DNA of 64,000 nt from Desulfovibrio fairfieldensis (GTDB lineage Bacteria; Desulfobacterota; Desulfovibrionia; Desulfovibrionales; Desulfovibrionaceae), in the NCBI RefSeq assembly GCF_001553605.1, contig NZ_CP014229.1, positions 3,190,501-3,254,500 of the forward strand. The letters run 5' to 3'. Made by a program: the position numbers and the translations under genes. Below are positions 18,076 to 26,019 of this stretch, in pieces. The number at the start of each line of letters is the position of its first letter. Within the stretch, counting starts at the first letter, position 1. Below the pieces are notes generated by a model. That model was not told the DNA's origin. It did not search any database and was given only the letters and a program-made list of their open reading frames with translations.

Positions 18076-21000
18076 ATGGCATATGTTTTTTCCGGCACGG
18101 CCCGTTTCCGGGTTTCGGCCGCTGTTCTTCTGTTTTGCGCGCTCTGCTTCGGCTGGGGCGGCGCCCCGGCCCAGACCATGCTGCCCGCCGCGCCCACCAC
18201 GTCCAGCACGCCCCTTTTGCCCTACCTCGACTATCTGCTGGATGAAACCGGCACCATGGATGTGGAGGAAGCCGCCGCTCCGGACAAGGCCGGGGACTAT
18301 CGGCCTCTGGCGCTCAAGGATCTGCCGCGCGAAACCGGGGTCATGTGGCTGCGCTTCACCCTGGCTCCCCTGCCGGAGGGCGCCCGGCCCGCCACGCTCT
18401 TGCTGGACATGGGCGAAAGCGTGCCCGGCATGCCCATGCTTTATGAACCCGTGTCCAACAGCCTGAGCGGCGCGCTGGAATGGCGCGAATCCAGCCCGGC
18501 CCAGCGTAATGTGCTGCTTCTGCCCGAGGCGGGCAAGGGACCTCTGACCTGCTATATCCGCCTGGACGGTCTGCCCGGCCTGTGGTTCGCGCCCATGCTG
18601 CGCACCCCGCAGGACGCGGCCACCAATTGGGGCAGCCTGTCGCGCACAGCGGCCATTCTGGCCTTGGGCGTGGTCATGCTGCTCTGCCTTTTGCGCGGCC
18701 TGTCCGAAAAGGGCCAGTGGCGCGTCTGGACGGCCCTGTACGTGGGCGTGGCCCTGGGTCAAGGCCTCATGGGCATGCCCGCCTCCGGTTCCGGCCATAT
18801 CGGCCTGGGCGAGTCTGGGGCCGTGCTGGCGCCGGGTGTGGCCCTGATGCTGCTGCCCCATGTGGGCCGCCATCTGATGCGTACCCGTGAGCGTTCGCGC
18901 GCCCTGGACATCCAGCTCCTCCTGCTCTCCCTGCCCGGCGCGGTCCTGGCCCTGCTGCCTCTGGTGCCGAACTTCGGCTGGCTGACCCGCTATCTGGATC
19001 TCTGGCCCCTGGGTACCCTGATTTTCGTACCCACCGCCCTGGGAGCCTGGATCATGGGCCTGGGCGGAGCCAAGCGTTTTCTGCTGGGCTGCCTTCTGCC
19101 GCCGCTCTTTGTGGCCGGGGGCATGCTGGGCCTGGACAGCGGCTTTGCCCCCAACCTCCTGGCCTCCGCCCCGCTCTGGGGCACGGCTCTCAGTGCTTTG
19201 ATCATCGCCGCCACCAGGGCCCCGCACGACACGGCCGTTGCACAGGCCGACTCCACGGCGGCCAAGGCCGTGCGCAGAGAGGCCGACGGCACCATCACCC
19301 TGGACCAGCCTCTGGACGATCCCAATCTGCGGCTGATCCCGCCGGGACCGCCCATGCCCTCGGATGATTCGGAGGCGGACGCATCCGCCGCGCGCCCTGA
19401 TCCTCAGACCGCGCCGCACGCCGGTCTGCTCTCCGATCTTTCGCCCAACTTTCCGCCCAATCTTCTGGAAGACGCGTTGCGCCTGCCCCTGGACCGCCTG
19501 ATGCGGGAAGGCGCGGCTCTGGGCCATTGCGCCCTGCCTCCGGCAGTACGCCAATACGCGGAAAACATGCTGGGCGCGGCCCGCCAGATGGCGGATATTG
19601 TCAGCAATCCCAAACAATTGAATCAGGAACGGCCCACCACCGAAGCCGCCGCGCCTTTCAATCTGCAGCATCTGATGCGCGAAGCCCATGACGCCGTGGC
19701 TCCGGCGGCGGAAAGCGCGGGCATCGGCCTGGCCTGGTACATGCCGCCCCATCTGGGCCATATGTACGAGGGCGAAGCCGGAGCTCTGAACGAAACCCTC
19801 TGCCTGCTGCTGGAAAGCGCGGTGCGCGCCACCAAACACGGAGCCGTGCATTTTTCGGTGCGCCGCGTGCCGGAAAGCGCCGATGCCGGGCATCTGCTCT
19901 TCACCGTCACGGACACGGGTTCGGGCATGCCGCCCAAGGAGCGTTCCAGCCTGGCCCTGACCCGCGCCTGGGAACTGGCGGGCGCGCACAAGGGATTTCT
20001 GGGCGTGGAGTGCAGCCCCCACGGCACCACGATCGCTTTTACCTTGCACCTCAAATATCTGGAACGGGACGACAGCGAGGACGCGCCCGTGGAACGCAGG
20101 CAACCACTGGTCCTGGTCGCGGCGGAAAACGCGCTGGATCGCCAGATGCTGGCCCGCATGCTGGACGGCATGCCCTGCCGCAACGCTGAAGCGCGCAGCT
20201 TGAGCGAGGCCCTGCAACTGCACAAGGGCGAGGTCGCGCTCCTGCTGATAGCGCAGGGCAAGCTGGCCTCTCCGGCGGCGGGCGATATTCTGCGCAAGTT
20301 CCGCGAACTGGCGGCGACAGCGGGCCTGCCTTTCTGCAAGGCCCTGGCCGTCACTGTGGACGACAGCCAGTGGGACCGCCTGGCTGACGCCGGTTTCACC
20401 CATGCCCTGCTGGAGCCGGTGGACAGCGAAGCCCTTTGCCAGACCGTACGGGAAATTCTGGATGCCGCCGCGGCCGCGCGGACAGCCGATGAAACAGGAC
20501 AGGAAGCCGTACCCGCGGAACCCGCCGGGCAAACCGGCACGGCCTCGACAGATATGACGGCGGCGGCTCCTGAAGCAGCCGCGCCTTCCGTCGCAACGGC
20601 GGGAGCACCGGCCGGACGGCCGCCTCTGCCGGATCTGTTCGGCAACGAGGACGGCCACGGCGCCTCTCCCCTGAAAATACCGGATCTGACGGCCCTGCCC
20701 GATCTGTTGAGCTTTGCGGAATCCCTGCGCGGCCCCCTGGTCGGTCCGGGAGAGGATAAAACATCCGGCAAACCCGCGGGCGGCCTGTTCAGCGGCCTGC
20801 CGGAAAACGGCGATCCCCTGCCGGACATTGACCTGCCTCCGGCGGAAGCCGGTCTGACCCCGGTCAGCCGTCTGAACGCGTCCCACAAGACCGCGCAAGA
20901 GCAGCCGGACATTCCGGCGGGCCTGTTCGTCAATCCCTACGCACCCGACGATCTGGTTATGACCGCGACGTCCAAAACCACGGCGGTCGAATCCGAAAGC

Positions 21001-22896
21001 AACGAGGCCCCGGTTCCCGCATCTTCTCCGGAAGACGCCGCCATGCAGGCGGAATTTTCTGTGGCCGCTGGCCTGGAAGGACCGGTCTGGGGTGAGGAAG
21101 AGCCTGCGGAGTCCGATACGGCCCAAGAGACAAACGATGCCGCTCCGGAAGACGCCCCATCCACGGAAGATCTGGCTGACGGCAGCGTTATGGCAGCGGA
21201 AAACCCGGTTTCAAGTACCGAGGAAACTCCTGCGGAGCCCGCCCCAGTCGTTGCTGCCGCTGATGCAGCCGAGGAAAAAACGGCGGACGCGGTGAAGAAC
21301 GCGCCGCCCGTTGAAGCTTCCCAGGCTGTTGTCTCCGTACCGGAAGTCGACATTGAGGCCGCGCAGTCTGCCGCTGAAGGCGCTTCCGCCGCTCCGGAAT
21401 TGCCGGAAGAGCCGGAAACAGCCGCCCCCGTGGAGGTGACCGCGCCGGAAGAAGTTGTTGCGGAAACGTCCGTGCCGGAGAGCAAAGCAGCGGCAGCCGT
21501 GCCGCCGGCCCCGGAAAAGCCCGTGGAGCCGGAACAGCCCCGTAAGCCTGCCTTCCGGCCTGTCACGTTTGCCGCGCGGCCGGGCGCCACCATTGTCCCC
21601 ATCCGGCCCAAAGCCGCGCCCAAGGCCGCAGCCGTGCCGGAAGTGCCGGAAGCCAAGCCCACTGTCACGGCCAGCGCCACAGGCTCCTACACCAGCCCCC
21701 GGCAGAACACGCCCGGCGAGTGGGTGGGCGAGCCCATGCCCATCGGCAGCCCCCTGTCTTCCCGTTCGCAGGACGCGGAAGACGTGTCCCCCACCGAAAA
21801 CGCTGTGCGTCGCGGACCACGCATCACGATCAGATCCGTTCCGACCACAACCGCCCGGCGGGACACGGAGAACACCGCGGATACCGCCAAGAACGTCTAT
21901 ACCAGTCCCAGTCTGAGCACGCCCGGCGAATGGGTGGGGGAACCCATGCCCATATCTCCCAAAGCCACAGCTGACAGACCAGCTCCGCCCAGGCGCAACG
22001 GCCCGGAAGAAGCCCTCCGGCAGGTGAACAAGGCCGGTCTGGATCTGAGCCTGACCAACGCCCAGGTTGCCGCGCGGCGCGCCGCAACCGTGCCCGCGAC
22101 GCCGGAACCGACGGCAGTGGAAAAGCCCGCAGCGGCAGCCCCTGGTCCCACCGGCACCGAAGAACGGCCCGCACCCGCGCTCACTCCCGCAACGTCCCAG
22201 CCGCAGGAAGCCCCGGCGGGCATGCCCGTGCGGGAGACCAGTCCGGTTTCGCCGTCCGTTCCGGAGACCACCGCTGCCGCAACGGCGGCCGATTCAGACG
22301 GTTCCGGAGGGCTGAACGGTTCCATTATGGACTTTATCGCCGGAGCTGAGCCCGTAAAAAAAGAAGTGCCGCCCCTGGCCGCGCTTATTGCGGAAGTTTC
22401 CGGCCCCTCACCCGCCCCCGCGCCGCCTGCTCCGCCCCCGGCGGAAGAACCCCGGCGGACCATGAGCAGCCCGACCCCGGAAAAAACAGTTCAGGGCCGT
22501 TTGCAGATGCCCTTGCCGGAACCCCGGCCCGTGGCCGGGACAAACGAAGCCCGACCCGCAACGGACAGAGCGGCCCCTGTGCCGCCGCCTCCCGCGCCCG
22601 CAACGCCGCCGCAGCCGGGGCCTGACAAGACCATCCTGCAACTGGTGGAACGCCTGGACGCGGCCATGGAAGACGCCCAGCAGGCTTTCCAGAGCCGACG
22701 AGGCTATATGGTGGGCGAGGCCGCCGGGCGTATCGCGGCGGAGTCGGACGCCTTCGGCTTCCGGGTTCTGGCCCGTATGGCCCGCTGTGTGGAGCGGGCG
22801 GCCAAGGCCAACGACATGAACGCGCTCAAGGATCTGCTGCCCGAACTGGCCGTGGCCGTGGAACGCAACCGTATCGCGCTTACCCCGCGCAAATAA
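18076..22896 (+). CDS. Giant 7TMR-DISM hybrid kinase-like protein with all phosphorelay residues lost
   Basis: About 1606 aa from ATG 18076 (GGCGGA upstream); ATG 18046 or 18058 would add 10 or 6 residues. Order: signal peptide (about 1-34); periplasmic DISMED-like domain (about 45-185); seven membrane helices (about 190-385); degenerate HisKA helices (about 450-525); HATPase_c-like domain (about 530-670); receiver-like domain (677-796); about 700 residues rich in Pro, Ala and Glu; Hpt-like helical bundle (1519-1606). Every catalytic position I can place is changed. The HisKA phospho-His is D466 (EDALRLPLD against SHEIRTPLN), the N-box Asn is S581, the receiver acidic pair reads AAE, its phospho-Asp is replaced (LLLIAQG, about 726), its Lys is Glu (LLEPVD), and the Hpt His is G1551. 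Only the G1 box DTGSGMP (613-619) survives. The reading frame is intact over 4.8 kb, so it is kept, probably as a non-phosphorylating sensor or scaffold. Confidence 0.75.
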   Translation: MAYVFSGTARFRVSAAVLLFCALCFGWGGAPAQTMLPAAPTTSSTPLLPYLDYLLDETGTMDVEEAAAPDKAGDYRPLALKDLPRETGVMWLRFTLAPLPEGARPATLLLDMGESVPGMPMLYEPVSNSLSGALEWRESSPAQRNVLLLPEAGKGPLTCYIRLDGLPGLWFAPMLRTPQDAATNWGSLSRTAAILALGVVMLLCLLRGLSEKGQWRVWTALYVGVALGQGLMGMPASGSGHIGLGESGAVLAPGVALMLLPHVGRHLMRTRERSRALDIQLLLLSLPGAVLALLPLVPNFGWLTRYLDLWPLGTLIFVPTALGAWIMGLGGAKRFLLGCLLPPLFVAGGMLGLDSGFAPNLLASAPLWGTALSALIIAATRAPHDTAVAQADSTAAKAVRREADGTITLDQPLDDPNLRLIPPGPPMPSDDSEADASAARPDPQTAPHAGLLSDLSPNFPPNLLEDALRLPLDRLMREGAALGHCALPPAVRQYAENMLGAARQMADIVSNPKQLNQERPTTEAAAPFNLQHLMREAHDAVAPAAESAGIGLAWYMPPHLGHMYEGEAGALNETLCLLLESAVRATKHGAVHFSVRRVPESADAGHLLFTVTDTGSGMPPKERSSLALTRAWELAGAHKGFLGVECSPHGTTIAFTLHLKYLERDDSEDAPVERRQPLVLVAAENALDRQMLARMLDGMPCRNAEARSLSEALQLHKGEVALLLIAQGKLASPAAGDILRKFRELAATAGLPFCKALAVTVDDSQWDRLADAGFTHALLEPVDSEALCQTVREILDAAAAARTADETGQEAVPAEPAGQTGTASTDMTAAAPEAAAPSVATAGAPAGRPPLPDLFGNEDGHGASPLKIPDLTALPDLLSFAESLRGPLVGPGEDKTSGKPAGGLFSGLPENGDPLPDIDLPPAEAGLTPVSRLNASHKTAQEQPDIPAGLFVNPYAPDDLVMTATSKTTAVESESNEAPVPASSPEDAAMQAEFSVAAGLEGPVWGEEEPAESDTAQETNDAAPEDAPSTEDLADGSVMAAENPVSSTEETPAEPAPVVAAADAAEEKTADAVKNAPPVEASQAVVSVPEVDIEAAQSAAEGASAAPELPEEPETAAPVEVTAPEEVVAETSVPESKAAAAVPPAPEKPVEPEQPRKPAFRPVTFAARPGATIVPIRPKAAPKAAAVPEVPEAKPTVTASATGSYTSPRQNTPGEWVGEPMPIGSPLSSRSQDAEDVSPTENAVRRGPRITIRSVPTTTARRDTENTADTAKNVYTSPSLSTPGEWVGEPMPISPKATADRPAPPRRNGPEEALRQVNKAGLDLSLTNAQVAARRAATVPATPEPTAVEKPAAAAPGPTGTEERPAPALTPATSQPQEAPAGMPVRETSPVSPSVPETTAAATAADSDGSGGLNGSIMDFIAGAEPVKKEVPPLAALIAEVSGPSPAPAPPAPPPAEEPRRTMSSPTPEKTVQGRLQMPLPEPRPVAGTNEARPATDRAAPVPPPPAPATPPQPGPDKTILQLVERLDAAMEDAQQAFQSRRGYMVGEAAGRIAAESDAFGFRVLARMARCVERAAKANDMNALKDLLPELAVAVERNRIALTPRK
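21688..21744 (+). repeat. In-protein motif copy 1, YTSP-x3-TPGEWVGEPMPI
   Basis: A 19-residue segment in the disordered part of the giant kinase-like protein, repeated 210 bases later. The surrounding Pro/Ala/Glu sequence is not conserved between the copies, which argues for a functional short linear motif. Confidence 0.7.
21898..21954 (+). repeat. In-protein motif copy 2, YTSP-x3-TPGEWVGEPMPI
   Basis: Second copy. It is identical to copy 1 at 16 of 19 residues, differing only at the three x positions, although synonymous bases differ, so selection acts on the protein. Confidence 0.7.
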
Positions 22897-22918
22897 GCGC
22901 GCCCTGATAAAGCGGACG

Positions 22919-22950
22919 ACAGCCCGTTCCCTGTGGGAGCGGGCTGTTTC
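22919..22950 (+). terminator. Terminator after the giant kinase-like gene
   Basis: Stem CAGCCCGTTCCC / GGGAGCGGGCTG (one wobble) followed by TTTCCGTT, 24 bases after the stop codon. Confidence 0.65.
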
Positions 22951-22982
22951 CGTTCAAAACGCTTTTCATCATGAAGTTGTTT

Positions 22983-23131
22983 TAGGGTCTGTTAACACTA
23001 TAGAATTTTTGTTCGCCTGCAAGGAAGATAAACCTGCTTTGAGGGAGTGTACTCTTCTGGTACTCGACCGAAAAAGCAGGTGAAATCTGACGCGGCAGGA
23101 GGGCAAAAAGGCATAGCGTTAACAGGCTCTA
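22983..23131. mobile_element. MITE-like element with IS5-type ends, about 149 bp
   Basis: The ends TAGGGTCTGTTAACACTAT and (reverse complement) TAGAGCCTGTTAACGCTAT match at 16 of 19 positions, and both begin with TA. Ends of the form GRGYCTGTT are typical of IS5-family (IS427/IS1031-type) elements, which leave short TA/TNA duplications. There is no coding capacity; the interior has a hairpin (CCTGCTTT ... AAAGCAGG). It is probably a deletion derivative mobilised by a transposase elsewhere. Confidence 0.65.
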
Positions 23132-23198
23132 GAGCATTTCAACTTTGAACGGTGAGGCGCACGGTCTTCGCGGACGACGAAATCAAGCGGCACCAACG

Positions 23199-23502
23199 CA
23201 GGGCAGACGCATCTGATTCCAGCCTTTGCAGACCTCTTATTTGCCGTGATAATCCGTCAAAACCAGCCTGTTATGCGCTGGCTGCGTCATCTGGCGCTTT
23301 TTGCTGCTCACGTACTTGAGTACGCTGCGCGCAAAAAGCGCCATTTTCCTTGCCCGCGCGCAAAAATCTTAGTTTTTAGGATTCTCCCGGCACCAGCCAT
23401 CCGCCTGCGCTTCGCTCTGTCGGAGCAAAGGTGGCTTCGCCCCTTTTTGCTCGTTCTCCGATCTATCGGGGAATAAAGACTTTTTTAGATGCGTCTGTCC
23501 TG
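23199..23502. mobile_element. MITE-like element copy 1, 304 bp, with 16-bp TIRs and 10-bp target duplication
   Basis: The terminal inverted repeats are CAGGGCAGACGCATCT (23199-23214) and AGATGCGTCTGTCCTG (23487-23502), with one mismatch. The direct repeat GGCACCAACG flanks it exactly (23189-23198 and 23503-23512), a target-site duplication that fixes the borders. The core holds a long palindrome (GGCGCTTTTTGC ... GCAAAAAGCGCC). It has no coding capacity. A second copy in the opposite orientation is at 25635-25983. Confidence 0.82.
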
Positions 23503-23600
23503 GGCACCAACGGGCAAAGGCTTGCGCAAAACGCGGCGGCATGCGAAAATACCACGGCCCAGGCAGGAATACCGCCACTGAGGGCAGACAAGGAGTAAAC

Positions 23601-24023
23601 ATGTACAAAAAAGTTCTTCTGCCGGTGAGCGGCAAAAAACACGGCGAACGCGCCCATCAGGCTCTTAAACATGCCTTGGGTCTCTGCTCCGGCGAGATCA
23701 TCCTGCTGCACGTCACTGAGCCGCTGTCGCAGATCGTGGGCGGCGAAGCCCATACCGAACTGAAGCGCGAGGAAGCCGCCAAAGGCCTGACTCTGCTCTG
23801 CCCGCTTATCGAAATTCTGGAAAAAGACGGCGTCAGCTTTCACACCCGCGTGGAAGAGGGCACCCCGGCGGAAACCATTGTACGCGTGGCTGATGAGGAA
23901 AACGCGGATCTGATCGTCATGTTCACCGACGGACGCGACGGCCTCGGCGATCTGCTGATCGGTTCCATCACCGAGCGCGTGCTGCGCAATACAGATACCC
24001 CTCTGCTGGCCGTGCGCCACTAG
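23601..24023 (+). CDS. Universal stress protein (UspA family)
   Basis: 140 aa, starting at ATG 23601 with AAGGAG seven bases upstream. A single Usp domain with alternating strands and helices: N-terminal KKVLLPVSGKKHGERA, the ADLIVMFTDGRDGLGDLLIGS loop that corresponds to the ATP-binding G-x2-G-x9-G-S region, and the closing TDTPLLAVRH strand. The likely role is ATP-binding stress regulation; the ligand is not proven by sequence. It stands between two inverted MITE copies together with the cardiolipin synthase gene. Confidence 0.88.
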   Translation: MYKKVLLPVSGKKHGERAHQALKHALGLCSGEIILLHVTEPLSQIVGGEAHTELKREEAAKGLTLLCPLIEILEKDGVSFHTRVEEGTPAETIVRVADEENADLIVMFTDGRDGLGDLLIGSITERVLRNTDTPLLAVRH

Positions 24024-24110
24024 AGCGGTTCCGGCTCAGGCGGAAAGGGCCCGCGTTCCTTTCGCTCCTCGCCTCTCCGGCGAAGGGCGGCGGGGCCGTC
24101 AGCGTCCGTG

Positions 24111-25553
24111 ATGTCCCGTGATGCCGAAGAGCGCCTTGTGCTGATACTGCTGGAAACTCTGGGCCTGCTGGCCGTCCACATCCTCTCCTGGGTGGCGGTC
24201 TGCCATGCGCTGCTGACCAAGCGAGACCCGCGCTCGGCCTTGGGCTGGACCGCCACGGCCCTGCTCCTGCCCATACTGGGGCCGTTGCTTTACGCACTTT
24301 TCGGCATCAGCCGGGCCGAGAGCCGGGCCGACAAGATCATGCGGCAGCAGGCCGCCCTGGAGCCCGAATACGCCCATCCGCCCTGCCCCGTGCGGCCGCC
24401 GGAACAGGTGCCTGAAAATATTGCCCGCATGGCGCACCTGGGCCGCCGCCTGACGGACCAGCACCTCTGCGGCGGCAATGCGCTCCGTCCGCTGCGCAAC
24501 GGCGACGAGGCCTATCCGGCCATGCTTGAGGCCATCGCGGCGGCACGGAACCACGTTTTTCTGGCTACCTACATCTTCAATGCCGGCAAGGTGGGCGCGG
24601 CCTTTACCGAAGCCCTGGCCGCGGCGGCCGCGCGCGGCGTGGACGTGCGCGTGCTGGTGGACGGCATCGGCACGCTCTACTCCTGGCGCAAACCCTGGAA
24701 GAAGCTCGCCGCGCGGGGCATCAGAACCGCGCTTTTCCTGCCCCCCAAGCTCTTCCCTCCCAATCTGAGCATCAATCTGCGCAATCACCGCAAGGTGCTG
24801 GTCTGCGACGACATCGGCTTTACCGGCGGCATGAACATTTCCGACGACAATCTCCAGAGCCTGCGGAAAAGCTGCGTGCAGGATGTGCATTTCCGTTGTC
24901 TGGGGCCCATCGTCAATCAGCTGCGACGCGCCTTCCTGCTCAACTGGGGCTTTTCCACCGGCGAATACACGCCCCTGCCGCCCAGCTCCACCGAGCCCAG
25001 GGGCGAAAGCCGCTGCCGCATCGTCATCGACGGCCCCGGCTCGGACGCGGACGTGCTCAACGATCTTTTCTGCGGGGTCATCAACACGGCCCGGAGTTCA
25101 GTACGGATCATGACCCCGTACTTCCTGCCCTCGCACGACCTCATGTCCAGCCTGCGCTCGGCGGGCCAGCGCGGTGTGGACGTGCGCGTGGTGCTGCCCG
25201 CCAAAAACAATCTGCCGTATGTGCACTGGGCCACGTTCCGCCTGCTGCCGGCCCTGCTCAGCGCTGGGGTGCGGGTCTGGTACCAGCCGCCGCCCTTTGC
25301 CCATACCAAGCTGCTGGCCGTGGACGGCTATTACAGCCAGATCGGCTCGGCCAATCTGGACGCCCGCAGCCTGCGCCTGAACTTCGAACTGAATATGGAA
25401 GTCTTTAATCCCGCCTTCCACGGCCTGCTGGCCGGGCATATCGACACCATCATCAGCCGGAGCCGCGAAATCAGCCTTGAGGATCTGAAACGCCAATCCC
25501 TGCCGGTCAAGCTGCGCAACGCGGCCTGCTGGATTTTTTCGCCCTATCTGTAG
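24111..25553 (+). CDS. cls: Cardiolipin synthase (phospholipase D family)
   Basis: Makes cardiolipin from phosphatidylglycerol at the inner membrane. 480 aa from ATG 24111; the preceding GTG is also in frame. Two N-terminal membrane helices (PLDc_N, about 8-60) precede two PLD domains, each with the HxK(x)4D catalytic motif: HRKVLVCD (H226, K228, D233) and HTKLLAVD (H398, K400, D405), the latter followed by GSANLDARS. Length and layout are those of ClsA. No clear ribosome binding site precedes the start, and it lies 87 bases after the stress-protein gene. Confidence 0.93.
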   Translation: MSRDAEERLVLILLETLGLLAVHILSWVAVCHALLTKRDPRSALGWTATALLLPILGPLLYALFGISRAESRADKIMRQQAALEPEYAHPPCPVRPPEQVPENIARMAHLGRRLTDQHLCGGNALRPLRNGDEAYPAMLEAIAAARNHVFLATYIFNAGKVGAAFTEALAAAAARGVDVRVLVDGIGTLYSWRKPWKKLAARGIRTALFLPPKLFPPNLSINLRNHRKVLVCDDIGFTGGMNISDDNLQSLRKSCVQDVHFRCLGPIVNQLRRAFLLNWGFSTGEYTPLPPSSTEPRGESRCRIVIDGPGSDADVLNDLFCGVINTARSSVRIMTPYFLPSHDLMSSLRSAGQRGVDVRVVLPAKNNLPYVHWATFRLLPALLSAGVRVWYQPPPFAHTKLLAVDGYYSQIGSANLDARSLRLNFELNMEVFNPAFHGLLAGHIDTIISRSREISLEDLKRQSLPVKLRNAACWIFSPYL

Positions 25554-25592
25554 GCAACAAAACTTCGTTCCGAACTCCATATGTTGTTAAAA

Positions 25593-25629
25593 CCCCACAA
25601 AGGCCGTCGGCATTGCCGACGGCTTGGGG
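25593..25629. terminator. Strong hairpin after cardiolipin synthase gene
   Basis: Inner stem GCCGTCGGC / GCCGACGGC (25603-25611, 25615-25623) with an ATT loop, and an outer CCCC / GGGG stem. There is no U-run on the plus strand, but TTTT follows on the minus strand. It probably works as a terminator or RNA 3' stabiliser. Confidence 0.45.
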
Positions 25630-25634
25630 TGTGA

Positions 25635-25983
25635 CAGGCAGGCGCATCTAAAGCAGATTACCTTTGAAACGCTGTCAGCATGTCTCTGATTGCATTATTT
25701 TAACTAGTTAATAGTGATACTGATCGCGCTGCGGAGTTGAGCAAAGCCCCCTTTGCTCCGCCGAAGCCAAGCGCAGGCGGATGGCTGGTGCCGGGAGAAT
25801 CCTAAAAAATAAGATTTTTCGGCGCGGGCGGCGTCATCTGGCGCTTTTTGCTGCTCACGTACTTGAGTACGCTGCGCGCAAAAAGCGCCAGATGACGCCG
25901 CCCGCGCCGAAAAGGCTGGTTTTGACGGATAATCGCGGCAAATAAGAGGCAAGCAAAAACCGGAATTAGATACGTCTGCCCTG
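25635..25983. mobile_element. MITE-like element copy 2, 349 bp, inverted relative to copy 1
   Basis: Ends CAGGCAGGCGCATCT (25635-25649) and AGATACGTCTGCCCTG (25968-25983). The interior matches the reverse complement of copy 1 over more than 200 bp, including the palindromic core, which here is longer. Flanks TGGGGTGTGA (25625-25634) and AGAGGTGTGA (25984-25993) match at 8 of 10 positions, a decayed target duplication of the same length as at copy 1. An extra 80 bp or so sits near the left end. Confidence 0.75.
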
Positions 25984-26019
25984 AGAGGTGTGAAGGAACC
26001 CCTTCCCTCACAACGGTTT

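Noticed and set aside
17083-21126. A 1347-codon open frame on the minus strand
   Set aside because: It runs antisense to two real genes and their gap, has Arg/Gly/His-rich composition typical of the complement of GC-rich genes, and shows no domain. Similar long antisense frames at 1909-4512, 11977-13617, 34684-36378, 40997-42718 and 57650-60406 were discarded for the same reason.
23240-23480. Short open frames with K/R-rich ends within the MITE copies
   Set aside because: They are products of the palindromic element sequence and appear in both copies only as mirror images.
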